A stretch of 50,057 bases of DNA. It comes from CAYVFC01 sp964450715. Its GTDB lineage: Bacteria; Myxococcota_A; Polyangia; Polyangiales; JAFGIB01. Where the stretch lies: assembly GCA_964450715.1 (NCBI GenBank), contig CAYVFC010000050.1, positions 1-50,057 on the forward strand, read 5' to 3'. A model generated the notes under the pieces. It had not been told where the DNA came from. It made no database searches and was given only the letters and a program-made list of their open reading frames with translations. The position numbers and the translations under genes are program-made. Shown here in pieces: positions 21,848 through 31,137 of this stretch (the first letter of the stretch is position 1; each line of letters starts with the position of its first letter).

Positions 21848-23539
21848 ATGCAATACCAATGCGTTCACTGTGATCACGCCTTTGATTTCGAAGGCGAGGG
21901 CCGCCCGCGTTGCCCGAAGTGCATGCGGGTCCACGATATCCGGCAGGTACAGGAGACAGCGGGTCCGGCTGCACATCCCATGCGCCCCTGGCTGGCGCTG
22001 GCGCTGGTGGTGTTGACCGCGGCGGGCCTGTTTTTCTGGTACCAGCGGTCGGAGAAGACCCTGCCGGAGACCGCGCCCTCGGCTCCCCTCGACCCGGACG
22101 ATCTCGCCGTCTACCTGCAGCGTGAGGCGGTGAAGGCGCGCGGCATGGAGAAGATCCTGCAAGGCGACGGCGAGGTCGAGGCGTTCGCCCGGGCTGCCGC
22201 CGCCGGCAAATCGACGCCCGAGCAGAAGGCCCGGGCGATCGTCGAGGCCATCCGCGGCCGCGCCAATGCCCGCGCTTTTGTCGAATGGTCGCGCATCGAT
22301 CCGCGTGACAAGCCACCGGTGACCCCTGAACGGGTAATTAAGCTGATCGAGAAGGACGGCGCGGCCAACCAGCTCTATCCTCTGGAGGTGGCGGCCCTGA
22401 CCGTGGCCGCCCTCCGGTCGGTGGGGGTCGAGGCCATGCTGGCCGAGGCCTTTGCCTTCGAGGGCGATCGGTCGCCGCCCGATCCGTCGGGACGGCTGGG
22501 GTACTTCGTCCCGGTCCTAAGCGAGGTCGCGCCGGAGAAGGCTGCGCTGCTGGATCCCTACGGCGGTCGAAGCGGTAAGTTGGCCTCAGCCGAGATCGAG
22601 CTGTTGACCGACCTGCAGGCCGTGGGCCTGGCGCTGAACCTGCGGGCGATCCACCTGTTACACCGCGACCAGGATCTGGAGGGCGCCATGGCCGACGCGG
22701 ATGCGGCGTTAAAGCTGGCCCCGCGCTCGCCCTCGGTGCGCGGCGTGCGGGCGCTGGTGATGCTGGGCAGCGCGAGCGGAGCGCAGGCGCAATCCGAGCT
22801 GGAGGCGGCTTCCCAGATCCGCCCGGACGCCAGCCAGCGCAACAACCTGGCCGGATTGATGCTGGTTATGGGCGACGTAGACGGCGCCGCGCAACAGGTT
22901 TCGCTCGCCCTGCAGCAGTACCCGGATTACGCCGCGGCGCACGTGACGCTGGCCAGCGTGCACATGGCGCGGATGGAGCAGGAGCAGGTGAGGGCCGAGC
23001 TGGAAACGGCCGAGCGGCTCGATTCCGGGATGCCGCTGATCCACATGGTCTGGGCGCAGTACCACGCCGGTCGCGGGGAGTGGGACGAGGCCGTCGGTAG
23101 AGCGCGCCAGGGGGTCGAGATGCGTCCCAACGACGCGCAGGCCCGCCTGATGCTGGGACGGATCTACCGCGAGGCGGGGCGCTACCCGGAGATGCGGGAG
23201 CAGGCCCGAGCGGCGCTCGAGCTGGTGCCCGGGTCGCGGGCCGAAGAGATGAAGAAGCTCATCCATGGCCTGCTCGGCCCGACCGCTCTGGACGATCCGG
23301 ACGAAGAGCAGCCAGAGGCCGAGGAGCAGATCGGGTCGCTACAGCTACAGCTTCCGGAGCCCGGGAAGCTCGAGCTCGGCAAGGGGCTGCGCCTGCTCGA
23401 CGACGATCAGGCGCCGGGCGTGAAGGTGCCGCTGACCGACACAGGAAAGATGGGGCTCGGCGGAACAAAATCCCGGCGCCCCTTGCTTCTTTTGCAGGAC
23501 CCGAAGAAACTGCCGGCAGGGGATTCGGACTCCAGGTAG
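21848..23539 (+). CDS. Zinc-ribbon, membrane-anchored TPR protein
   Basis: The 563-residue protein opens with a zinc ribbon (C5, C8, C22, C25), then one membrane helix (about 47-65). A mid-region around 90-240 of uncertain fold follows, and then several TPR-like helical repeats (about 260-460), for example AMADADAALKLAPRSP and AARQ/ELVPGS-type pairs. The tail is acidic and Leu/Lys-rich. The ribbon should be cytoplasmic and the TPR part likely periplasmic, serving as a scaffold. It is followed 29 bases later by another single-helix membrane protein and both probably share a transcript. No defined function. Confidence 0.8.
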   Translation: MQYQCVHCDHAFDFEGEGRPRCPKCMRVHDIRQVQETAGPAAHPMRPWLALALVVLTAAGLFFWYQRSEKTLPETAPSAPLDPDDLAVYLQREAVKARGMEKILQGDGEVEAFARAAAAGKSTPEQKARAIVEAIRGRANARAFVEWSRIDPRDKPPVTPERVIKLIEKDGAANQLYPLEVAALTVAALRSVGVEAMLAEAFAFEGDRSPPDPSGRLGYFVPVLSEVAPEKAALLDPYGGRSGKLASAEIELLTDLQAVGLALNLRAIHLLHRDQDLEGAMADADAALKLAPRSPSVRGVRALVMLGSASGAQAQSELEAASQIRPDASQRNNLAGLMLVMGDVDGAAQQVSLALQQYPDYAAAHVTLASVHMARMEQEQVRAELETAERLDSGMPLIHMVWAQYHAGRGEWDEAVGRARQGVEMRPNDAQARLMLGRIYREAGRYPEMREQARAALELVPGSRAEEMKKLIHGLLGPTALDDPDEEQPEAEEQIGSLQLQLPEPGKLELGKGLRLLDDDQAPGVKVPLTDTGKMGLGGTKSRRPLLLLQDPKKLPAGDSDSR

Positions 23540-23568
23540 GAGCTGAAAGCCGAGAGCGGAGGAAGAAA

Positions 23569-24204
23569 ATGGCAGGCATGGAAGAACTTCCGGGTGTCGG
23601 GGGCGGAGCGCCACAGGTGGGAGGAACGCTGGCCGACGAAGAAGCGGCGATGAAGTCGGGCAAGGGACGGATGCTGATCGCCATTATCGGGACCTGCGTG
23701 GTCGTGGTGGTGGGGGCCGTCCTCTTACTCGTGCAGGGCGAGTCGCACGAGGAGTTCCGCGAGGCCGGCAAGTTGGTGAACGGCGCCGGCATCAAGGGCA
23801 ACTTCGACAAGTTCTGGGGATGCGCGTTGCGCAACGTCGATCTCCGGGATCTGAAAAACGCCGAGGACCTCATCTCGCAGATCAACATGCGTGGAGCTGA
23901 CGGGCGGGCGAGATATGCCAAGTATGTAGAGGCAAGCTGCATCGAGAAGCTATCCGACATGCAGACCAAGCTCGACGTGCTGACCGTACCGCAGGAGCTG
24001 CAGACCAACGCCACCGGTATGAAGGACGCGGCGAGCCAGCTGCGCGGCGCCTGGAGCGGCTATCTCGTGTACCTGACCGATTCTAAGGACAGCTACGACG
24101 ACGGGGAGGCCCGCGACAAGCTCAAGGAGGTCGCCCGCGGCTGGTACGAGTTCAAGAAGGCTCACGCCTCGCTGAACAATACGCTCAAGGAAAAGCTGGA
24201 GTAG
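23569..24204 (+). CDS. Single-pass membrane protein of unknown function
   Basis: The 211-residue product has a Gly-rich N-terminus, one strong transmembrane helix (about 35-55, LIAIIGTCVVVVVGAVLLLV) and a charged, mostly helical extracytoplasmic part with two cysteines (about 80 and 123), which could form a disulfide. AGGAAG before the ATG is a good ribosome site. No family is recognised. Its position 29 bases after the zinc-ribbon TPR gene suggests the two proteins act together in the envelope. Confidence 0.75.
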   Translation: MAGMEELPGVGGGAPQVGGTLADEEAAMKSGKGRMLIAIIGTCVVVVVGAVLLLVQGESHEEFREAGKLVNGAGIKGNFDKFWGCALRNVDLRDLKNAEDLISQINMRGADGRARYAKYVEASCIEKLSDMQTKLDVLTVPQELQTNATGMKDAASQLRGAWSGYLVYLTDSKDSYDDGEARDKLKEVARGWYEFKKAHASLNNTLKEKLE

Positions 24205-24218
24205 CGTCGGTTCGAACG

Positions 24219-24337
24219 CGTAGGGGCTGGGCTTGCCCCCTCCCGCTATTGGGGAGGCGTATCTCGATCGTGTAGGGCTCGCCCCCTCCCGCCAGCGAGG
24301 AGGGGGTGTGCGGGCGGGCGCAAGGCCCGCCCCTACG
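24219..24337. repeat. Cluster of three CGTAGGGGC-type repeats
   Basis: Copy 1 (24219-24257) starts CGTAGGGGCTGGGCTTGCCC; copy 2 (24270-24306) starts GTGTAGGGCTCGCCCCCTCC; copy 3 (24312-24337) is inverted and ends GGCCCGCCCCTACG. Each can form a hairpin. The cluster fills the gap between a plus-strand gene ending at 24204 and a minus-strand gene ending at 24370. The core GGGCTTGCCCCCT equals that of the tandem array at 1-95. Confidence 0.8.
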
Positions 24338-24369
24338 GGGATGGATGAATTCCGCGGAAAGTATCGAGC

Positions 24370-25545
24370 TCACCGGCAGAGGGCTCTCTGTGCCTCGAAC
24401 CCGGTGGGGGCGAGCCTGAGCGGCAAGTGGATGTCGACCGAGCCCGCCGGCTGTGGCGACGGAAAGGCGATACCGCGGACCGTTTCCGCCAGGCAGCGGG
24501 CCAGCAAGGCGCTGCCGATCTCGTCCCGCGTCAGGCAGATCTCCTCGACCTTGCCCCTGGCACCGATGCGCACCGCCAGCATAACCTTGCCGCCCGTCGC
24601 CGCCTCGCCGCTGACCGAAGCCATACACTTCTGCGCTCCCGTTTCGAGCGGTACAAGCGCCTCGCGGACGGCCCGCGGGTCGATATCTCCCTCGGCAGAC
24701 CCGGCGGAGGGTGCCGGGAGGCCGTCCGGGCACCAAAGGGAGGGATCCCTGGGTGGCTTCGCGGGTGTCGGCAGGCGGGTTCCGGCCGCGAGCGGTACGG
24801 CCAGCGCGACCTCGCTGTCGCGTTCCGGCAGGTAGGAGAGCAATTCGCGCACTCGGTTCAGCCCGACGTTGGCCGCGGCCGATACGTAGATGACGAAGGG
24901 GCCCCGCGCGGCGCGTTCGGCCAGCAGCGGACCCAACCCGTCCAGGCTGAACGGCTCGGCATAGCGTTCCGATACCTCCGCGCTTTCGCGCACGAAGACC
25001 CCGGCCTCGGTCTGCAGCAAAACGACCGCCGGCATCCGAACGCTGGCGGGCGTGGTGGTGGTGATGGCCACCAGCGCGATGTCGTAGGGCTCCTCGCCCA
25101 CCCGGCCCCAGCGCGTCAATACGTGCGCGCGTCCGGGCTCTTGTCGCAAACGCTTCTCCAGATCTACCGGCGCGGGGGGCAGGGGGCGCACCGCGCCGGC
25201 CAGATCGGCCGCGAGCGTCCAGCTCCTATCCCCGCTGCGGCCTCCGGCGAGCAGGCACCCGGCTTCGGAGCCTTGCAGGTCGTACTGCTCGGCTTGGTTC
25301 GCGGCTTCCACCAGCCGGGCGAAGTCGGCATCCTGCGGCAACCTCCGCGGATCCTCGGGGGGCTTCTTGCGGGTTGGTCGGGGGACCGCGACGTTTTCGT
25401 CCCGCTCGACGGTCACGGTGGTGTTGCCGTCCACCTTCTGCAACCGCGTGGGGGGCGACTCGACCGGGGGCGACGGAGCGCAGCCGGCAGCGGCCAGCAG
25501 CAGCGGGCAGGCCAGGATAAAAGTAGGGCGCGATTTAACAAGCAT
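24370..25545 (-). CDS. Putative lipoprotein with AgmX/TonB-like C-terminal domain
   Basis: From the ATG at 25545 the product has 391 residues: a signal peptide ending AAAGC (Cys about 22), a Pro/Lys-rich linker, a central region of unknown fold (about 80-270), and a C-terminal domain (about 295-385). The latter includes VREALVPLETGAQKCM, GKVMLAVRIGARGKVEEICL and AFPSPQPAGSVDIHLPLRL. This last domain resembles the AgmX/PglI C-terminal type found in myxobacterial envelope and gliding proteins, related in pattern to TonB C-termini. Two domain cysteines could pair. It lies 47 bases downstream of the DUF2723 protein gene, probably in the same operon. Confidence 0.75.
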   Translation of the reverse strand: MLVKSRPTFILACPLLLAAAGCAPSPPVESPPTRLQKVDGNTTVTVERDENVAVPRPTRKKPPEDPRRLPQDADFARLVEAANQAEQYDLQGSEAGCLLAGGRSGDRSWTLAADLAGAVRPLPPAPVDLEKRLRQEPGRAHVLTRWGRVGEEPYDIALVAITTTTPASVRMPAVVLLQTEAGVFVRESAEVSERYAEPFSLDGLGPLLAERAARGPFVIYVSAAANVGLNRVRELLSYLPERDSEVALAVPLAAGTRLPTPAKPPRDPSLWCPDGLPAPSAGSAEGDIDPRAVREALVPLETGAQKCMASVSGEAATGGKVMLAVRIGARGKVEEICLTRDEIGSALLARCLAETVRGIAFPSPQPAGSVDIHLPLRLAPTGFEAQRALCR

Positions 25546-25592
25546 GCTGGGGGATAGTACTCGCGCCGCGAAAAAACCCAACCGCGTCCGGA

Positions 25593-27548
25593 TCACTCGT
25601 GCAGCTGTCGTATGAACGGCCCGATATCCACCGATCCCTTGCCCTCGGCGTCCGCCGCTGCCTCGGCCATGGCGTTCAGTACCCGATCGGAGGGCTCGAT
25701 CTTGCGGGCCATGCGCAACGCGACACGGGCCGAGTCCAGATCGCCGATGCCCAGGTAGTAGAGAGCGTCGGTGAAGTGGTGCCAGATGAGCCGCTTGCGG
25801 GTGATCGCTTCGGTTCGCTCGCGACCGATCCTCCCGTACAGCCGCCAGTAGGCGGCACGCTGGGCCCGCGCCCCGGCGCGTTCGTCCACGCTGGTGATCC
25901 CGCCGGACAGTACCAGGTAGAAGAGCCCTGCCGGCACCATGGTCCGGTACAGCTCCTGCGGCAACCGTACGTCCATCTCCACCAGCAGGGGACGTAGGGC
26001 GGCCAGTGTCTGCAAGGGGTCCAGCTTCAGCTCGCCGTGGAGCAGGTGCTCGCGAAGCAGATCCGATAGCTCCGGATTCTTTTTAATCAAATTATCCACC
26101 ATTCCGGGATAGGTGAGGAAAGGGATCGGGACCAGGGTGACGTCCGGCCTGAGGCCGTCTTCGCCCTGGCCGCCCCAGTGGGAGAAGATGGTGCCCGGAT
26201 CATGGGCCAGTACGACCGCCCGCGGCGGTAGCTCGCGTCGCCTCAAGTCGTCCAGGTCGTCGCGGGCGTGGAATCCGTTCAACGAGGCCTGGCTGCTGTT
26301 GTGGTGGATCTGCGCCAGGCCCAGGGTTGCGACCAGAAGCGCGACCATAAAGGCCGCTGCCGAGCGGCGCCGTGCCGGCGTGGAAAGGATACCCACGAAA
26401 CGATCCAGCGAGCCGGGCTCCTCGGACAGCAGCAAGGCGCCGGGCGCCTCGCGCCCGCCCAGCGGGGCGAGCAGCGCGGTCACAAAGGCAGCCAGCAGCG
26501 CGGCCAGCGCGGCGAAGGAGGGAAGCAGATACCCCATGGCATCCGGATTGGACCGGATGAACCCCAGCCAGGCCCGCGCGATGGCGTTGCTGCCCAGCAA
26601 CAGGATCCAGCAGAGCCCGATGCGGCGAGCACCTGCCGTCCGCAGCACCACGTAGGCGCCTCCCAGGGCGATGATCAGGCAGAAAAACAGATCGTTCCAG
26701 AGCACCACGGCCACGTCCGCGTATCGCTCGCTCATGGGTTGCGGAGCACCGCTGCCCACGTTCTTCTGAAACGCCTGTGCGGAGATGACCCAGAAGATCC
26801 GCGACCAGTCCCCGGGCGCTCCCAGGTTGGGAAGAGGATCGGCGGTGGTGCGCACCGGCAGGTAAAGGTACAGCGCCAGGCCCAGCAACCCGGCCGCGCA
26901 CGCTTGAACGATCGGTTTCGGGCCGCGGCTGCGCAGGACCCGGGCGGTAACGGGAAGCAGCGCAGGCAGCGCCAGCACGGCCAGGAAATGGTGGTTGGCC
27001 AGGCTCAGGCCTAGCGCCAGTCCGGCGGTGACCAGCGGACGGGCGTCCCGGGTGGGCCAGGCAGCCTCCAGGGCGACGGTTCGCTCCACCGCCAGGCAGA
27101 TCAAGGCGGCTTGCAGCGCGTAGACCTCGGGACGCACGGCCTGGAACCACCAGCTGTAAGCGCCGGCCACGTACCAGGTGGCGCCCACCGACAGCGGTAT
27201 GCTCACCCACCGTCGTCTCTCGCCCATGGCCGCCACCGTGGTGTGAATCGCGCAGAAGAGGGCGGCGGCGGCACAGGCCGCCAGCGCGGCCGAGGCCAGC
27301 GCTACCCGCAGCCCGAGCGGTCCCAGCGGTAGCATGGCGAAGAGCCTTCCCAGCAGGGCCGCCAGCGGCTGCCCCGGAGGATGTGCGATGCCCAGGTTCA
27401 CCGAGGCAGCGATGAACTCACCCGCGTCGAGCCAGTACCCGTGGGCCGAGGCGGTCAGCATATAGCCCAAGAAGGGCACACCCGACGCCAACGCTACGCC
27501 CGTCCAGCGCGCCGCGGAACTGCTCTGCTCCCGGGTAACCAGCCCCAC
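25593..27548 (-). CDS. DUF2723 multi-pass membrane protein (GT-C-like glycosyltransferase candidate)
   Basis: The 651-residue inner-membrane protein has a string of hydrophobic helices over about residues 15-430 and a soluble C-terminal part (about 430-650) with TPR-like helices. The signature DAGEFIAASVNLGIAHPPGQ (about 41-60) identifies the DUF2723 family, whose members are related to GT-C lipid-linked sugar transferases. The acidic D/E pair in that loop is the expected active-site element. The GTG at 27548 lies 10 bases after the aspS stop, so the gene is probably co-transcribed with aspS. Sugar and acceptor are unknown. Confidence 0.85.
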   Translation of the reverse strand: MGLVTREQSSSAARWTGVALASGVPFLGYMLTASAHGYWLDAGEFIAASVNLGIAHPPGQPLAALLGRLFAMLPLGPLGLRVALASAALAACAAAALFCAIHTTVAAMGERRRWVSIPLSVGATWYVAGAYSWWFQAVRPEVYALQAALICLAVERTVALEAAWPTRDARPLVTAGLALGLSLANHHFLAVLALPALLPVTARVLRSRGPKPIVQACAAGLLGLALYLYLPVRTTADPLPNLGAPGDWSRIFWVISAQAFQKNVGSGAPQPMSERYADVAVVLWNDLFFCLIIALGGAYVVLRTAGARRIGLCWILLLGSNAIARAWLGFIRSNPDAMGYLLPSFAALAALLAAFVTALLAPLGGREAPGALLLSEEPGSLDRFVGILSTPARRRSAAAFMVALLVATLGLAQIHHNSSQASLNGFHARDDLDDLRRRELPPRAVVLAHDPGTIFSHWGGQGEDGLRPDVTLVPIPFLTYPGMVDNLIKKNPELSDLLREHLLHGELKLDPLQTLAALRPLLVEMDVRLPQELYRTMVPAGLFYLVLSGGITSVDERAGARAQRAAYWRLYGRIGRERTEAITRKRLIWHHFTDALYYLGIGDLDSARVALRMARKIEPSDRVLNAMAEAAADAEGKGSVDIGPFIRQLHE

Positions 27549-27558
27549 CCCGGTTACG

Positions 27559-29418
27559 TCAACCCTTCGTCGCCGTCGTGGCCAAATGTAACTCCAGCAG
27601 CTGTTCGGGCGACGCCGCGTCCGGGCAGCCGCTCATGATCTCGTTGCCCTGCTGCGTCTTGGGGAAGGCGATCACGTCGCGGATGGACTCCGAACCGGCC
27701 AGCAGCATGGCCAGTCGGTCCAGCCCCAGCGCGATCCCGCCGTGCGGTGGCGCTCCGTGCCGGAGCGCGCGCAGCAGGAAGCCGAACTTGGCCTCGGCCT
27801 CCTGCTCGCTCAGGTTGATGGCCTTGAAGACCCGCTTCTGTACGTCGGGGTCGTGCAGACGGATGGAGCCGCCGCCGATCTCGAAGCCGTTCAGCACCAG
27901 GTCGTAGCGGTGGCAGAGCACCTTTCCCGGGTCCTTCTCCAGAAGCTCCAGGCTGGCGTCGTGCGGCCGGGTGAAGGCGTGGTGGGCGGCCACGTAGCGT
28001 TTGCTATCCTCGTCGTATTCGAAAAGCGGCGGGTCCACGATCCAGAGGAAGCGCCACCGATCGCCGTGGCCGAACTCGGGGATGAAGCCGAGCTTCTTGC
28101 CGAGATGCACGCGCAGGTTTGCCATCACCGTGTGCACCTTCCAGACCGGTCCGAACTGGAAGCAGATGACGTCGCCCGTCTTGGCGCCGGTGGCCCGGTT
28201 GACCGCCTGGCGGAAATCGTCGGTGACTTGCTTGGCGAAGGGGCTCTGCGTCCAGGCGCCGGTATCGCCCACCCTGGCCCGGCCCAGGCCGCCCGAGCCC
28301 ATGTCGCGTACGAACTTCTCCAGCTTGTCCAGCTCGGTTCGCGATGGTGCGTGCTCGGCCGGAATGACCAGCGCCTTGATGATCTCCGAGGGAAGATCGC
28401 GCCGGTACTGGCCGCTCTTGAACTTGTCGGTGATGGGCTTGAACAGCTCCACGCCGCCGCCGTCGTGATCGATGGCCAACCCCGTCAGATCAGTGTGCTC
28501 GATCCCGAAGCGGACGTCGGGCTTGTCATTGCCGTAGCGGGTCATGGACTCGTCGAAGGTCATGCGGGGGAAGCAGCCCTCGGGGTAGAGCTCCTTCAGA
28601 TCGATGCCCAGTACGTCCTTCCACACCTTGAACACCAGGCCCTCGATCACCGAGAACAGGTCGTCCTCGTTGATGAAGCTCATCTCCACGTCGATCTGGG
28701 TGAACTCGGGCTGCCGGTCGAGCCGGAGGTCCTCGTCGCGAAAGCAGCGCACCACCTGGAAGTAGCGGTCGAATCCGGCCACCATCAACAGCTGCTTATA
28801 CAGCTGCGGGCTCTCGGCCATCGCGTAGAAGGTGCCCGGGTTCAGCCGGCAGGGCACCAGGAAGTTGCGTGCCCCGCCCGGAGTGTTGCGAATCATGAAG
28901 GGCGTCTCCACCTCCGTGAAGTCCTTGGCGTAGAAGTACTCGCGGGTGGCCCGGTAGAGGCCGGCACGGGCACGAAGCGCCCGCTGCAGCAGGGGACGCC
29001 TGAGATCGAGGTAGCGGTACTCCAGGCGCTTGTTCTCGTTGGTGTCGATACCGTCCTCGATCAGGAACGGCGGGGTCTCGCTGCGGTTGAAGATGGTGGC
29101 TTGCTCGATCACCACCTCGATGGCACCGGTGGGAAGTCGGGGATTGCGCATCTCGCCGCGGTCGCGCACCAGGCCCCGCCCGCCCAGCACCCATTCCGGG
29201 CGGGCGCGGTCGGCTAGATCGAAGGAGGCCCTGTCTACCGAGGGATCGAACATCACCTGTACGATGCCCTCGCGGTCCCTGAGATCGATGAAAATGCATC
29301 CACCGTGATCCCTCCGGCTCTGTACCCACCCGAACAGCACGACCTGCTGTCCGATGTGCTCCTCGCGCAGCGCTCCGCACATGTGGGTGCGCTTCAGCTC
29401 GTCGATGAATCTGGCCAC
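27559..29418 (-). CDS. aspS: Aspartyl-tRNA synthetase
   Basis: The 619-residue class II synthetase begins with an OB-fold anticodon domain (GQQVVLFGWVQSRRDHGGCI). The class II core follows with the arginine-bearing motif 2 (FRDEDLRLDRQPEFTQID) and motif 3 (GIALGLDRLAMLLAGSESIR), and the bacterial GAD insertion lies between. It charges tRNA-Asp, and in organisms lacking AsnRS also tRNA-Asn; which type this is cannot be told by eye. The GTG at 29418 is chosen because GAGGAAA precedes it and it places the OB fold near the N-terminus; the longer frame to 29586 has no support. Confidence 0.96.
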   Translation of the reverse strand: MARFIDELKRTHMCGALREEHIGQQVVLFGWVQSRRDHGGCIFIDLRDREGIVQVMFDPSVDRASFDLADRARPEWVLGGRGLVRDRGEMRNPRLPTGAIEVVIEQATIFNRSETPPFLIEDGIDTNENKRLEYRYLDLRRPLLQRALRARAGLYRATREYFYAKDFTEVETPFMIRNTPGGARNFLVPCRLNPGTFYAMAESPQLYKQLLMVAGFDRYFQVVRCFRDEDLRLDRQPEFTQIDVEMSFINEDDLFSVIEGLVFKVWKDVLGIDLKELYPEGCFPRMTFDESMTRYGNDKPDVRFGIEHTDLTGLAIDHDGGGVELFKPITDKFKSGQYRRDLPSEIIKALVIPAEHAPSRTELDKLEKFVRDMGSGGLGRARVGDTGAWTQSPFAKQVTDDFRQAVNRATGAKTGDVICFQFGPVWKVHTVMANLRVHLGKKLGFIPEFGHGDRWRFLWIVDPPLFEYDEDSKRYVAAHHAFTRPHDASLELLEKDPGKVLCHRYDLVLNGFEIGGGSIRLHDPDVQKRVFKAINLSEQEAEAKFGFLLRALRHGAPPHGGIALGLDRLAMLLAGSESIRDVIAFPKTQQGNEIMSGCPDAASPEQLLELHLATTATKG

Positions 29419-29756
29419 GTTTCCTCGCTTTGCAGGTACCCGTTTCGCAACCACTTTAAGTACCGCCTCGCGTGTGGCGTCAAGCAGGTTTTCCGGCGGA
29501 CGCGGTCCGCTCGCCGCCGGGCAGGGCGCCGCTCTGCCCCGCACCTGCCACCCGGGTAGCGCGTCCGGTCCCGCAGTCCCGGGCACCTTTGCGCCAGGCA
29601 GGGCAATTCGAGCCGGAAATCGGGGGAATCGGGGGACGCCGTCGGTGCGCGGGCTGGGGAAAGGTTGCCTTTTTTTGCAGTCTAGGGCGAAAATACCCCC
29701 CTGGAGAGTTGAAATCGCGTGTCAGGGGCGCGCGGCCCCTGTTATAAGGAAAGGCC
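29419..29756. other. Divergent intergenic region between aspS and zinc-ribbon gene
   Basis: No gene was found. The region must hold promoters for aspS (minus) and the zinc-ribbon protein (plus). A short hairpin AGGGGC/GCCCCT (29724-29729 with 29735-29740) lies just before the plus-strand ribosome site AAGGA (29746-29750). A run of seven T residues is near 29671-29677. No confident promoter was identified. Confidence 0.45.
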
Positions 29757-30287
29757 ATGGCGACGCAAGAGATCACCTGTCCGATGTGCGGTTTCAAGAA
29801 CCGCGCCGATGCCGGCCGCTGCCGTTCCTGCGGCGCGAAGGTCGAGGCGCTTTCCGCGCTGTACACCGCGGAAGAGGAACAGAAGAAACGCTACCAGCAG
29901 GAGGACTTCGAGTGGAAGTGGGCGCTGGTCGCTTTCGGCGTCTACCTGGCCGCGCAGGCGTTGGTGCTGGGACTGCTCCCGCTCGTGATCTTCCCGTTCG
30001 ACCCGCAAGGGGGCGAAGCGCTGTTGGTCTCCATGGCGGTATGGTTCTGCGGGGGTGTCGTGGTGGGCGTCATCTCACCGGGCAAGACCTTTGTCGAGCC
30101 CGCGGCGGGAGCCTCGCTGGCGGTCCTGCCGACCATCGCCTTCATCGCTTTCAGAACCCCCTCGGGCTTTCAACCCACGATTCTCGCCTACATCGTCGGG
30201 GCGTTGCTGGGCGTGATGCTCGCCCTGCTCGGCGCCTTCGTGGGCGAGAAGATCCAGATGACCAGAGAAGATAAAGCCAAGGGCTGA
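29757..30287 (+). CDS. Zinc-ribbon integral membrane protein
   Basis: The 176-residue protein has an N-terminal zinc ribbon with CxxC...CxxC (C8, C11, C22, C25), a charged linker (EEEQKKRYQQEDFEWKW), and then four hydrophobic helices (about residues 55-80, 86-104, 112-130, 140-162). The ribbon would be cytoplasmic. No specific family is recognised; similar small ribbon-plus-helix proteins occur in many myxobacteria. It ends 18 bases before the convergent stop of the beta-barrel-like gene. Confidence 0.8.
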   Translation: MATQEITCPMCGFKNRADAGRCRSCGAKVEALSALYTAEEEQKKRYQQEDFEWKWALVAFGVYLAAQALVLGLLPLVIFPFDPQGGEALLVSMAVWFCGGVVVGVISPGKTFVEPAAGASLAVLPTIAFIAFRTPSGFQPTILAYIVGALLGVMLALLGAFVGEKIQMTREDKAKG

Positions 30288-30305
30288 GCTCGAGCCGCGC
30301 GGGGG

Positions 30306-31010
30306 TCAGAAGCGCAGGCGCAGGGCCAGCGCCGGCGTGAGCGAGAAACCGGCCCGTTCCTCGGGCTCGATGCTACCGCCCATCCACCACCACTCCCGGT
30401 CCGCCCCTAACTCCATCAGTACGTGTAATCGCCGGAAACCCACGCCCAGCCCCACCAGTGGACCCAGGCGCAGCAGGGTGCCGCGTAACGTGACCTCGAA
30501 AGGGTCTGCCTCGAACCGACAGCGCGCGTGCTCGACGCCGGCCCGGGCTCCTGCCGAGGCCTCGATTATCCCGTTTACGTCGAGCGCGAGCACCCAGACT
30601 GTATCGACGCCCAGCCGCGGACCGACCGCGCTCCGGTTGTCCTGCCCGTCGTCGAGAAACACCGCGCCGCCGTAGGGGGTGAGCCCCCCTATCAGCCGGG
30701 TGTTTTCCCCCAGGAGAAAGGCGTGTCGCAGCGCCAGCGCCAGCGCGCCCCCGACCGCCCGAACGCCGAGGTCGGTCCGCTCCGCCAGCGGAAGCGACAC
30801 CCATGCAAGCGGCGCCAGGCCGCCGCGTCGGGTAAATCCCCGCAGGTCGATCGCCTGTTCCGCCGTGCCATCGACCGCTCGTTCCGGCGATCGCAGATTC
30901 CCCAGCGGGACACGCGCAGCTGCACCCGCGGCCATATCCACCCTTCCGGTCGGTGTGGTCCCGCCTCCGCTCAGGGCGGGCAGCGCCGGGGTGCAGGCGC
31001 ACATCAGCAA
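30306..31010 (-). CDS. Putative outer-membrane beta-barrel protein, start unclear
   Basis: The reading frame encodes alternating hydrophobic/polar strands and ends LALRLRF, with the terminal phenylalanine typical of outer-membrane barrels. An apparent signal-peptide segment (SAFAVLLMCACTPALPALS) precedes the barrel. No ATG, GTG or TTG lies between that segment's N-side and the ferredoxin stop at 31138; the first candidates are TTG at 31010 and ATG at 31004, which would cut the signal peptide. A frameshift, sequencing error or rare start codon is possible. The coordinates given use TTG 31010. It is downstream of the ferredoxin gene on the same strand. Confidence 0.55.
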   Translation of the reverse strand: MLMCACTPALPALSGGGTTPTGRVDMAAGAAARVPLGNLRSPERAVDGTAEQAIDLRGFTRRGGLAPLAWVSLPLAERTDLGVRAVGGALALALRHAFLLGENTRLIGGLTPYGGAVFLDDGQDNRSAVGPRLGVDTVWVLALDVNGIIEASAGARAGVEHARCRFEADPFEVTLRGTLLRLGPLVGLGVGFRRLHVLMELGADREWWWMGGSIEPEERAGFSLTPALALRLRF

Positions 31011-31137
31011 AACCGCAAAGGCGGATCCTGCCTCTAAGCCGAGCCCAGCTCCACCGGCCGGGAAACGGCGAACCGCGCGTCGCGGATCGCTCCAGGCGGA
31101 TCGGCCGGGTCCTCCGATCGCCGCGTCCGCTCCTCGG

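Noticed and set aside
24208..24222. GGTTCGAAC as a tRNA T-loop
   Set aside because: The flanks do not form acceptor or anticodon arms; it runs straight into a dispersed repeat.
27742..29217. 491-codon plus-strand frame over aspS
   Set aside because: It is antisense to a conserved synthetase and has no ribosome site or motif.
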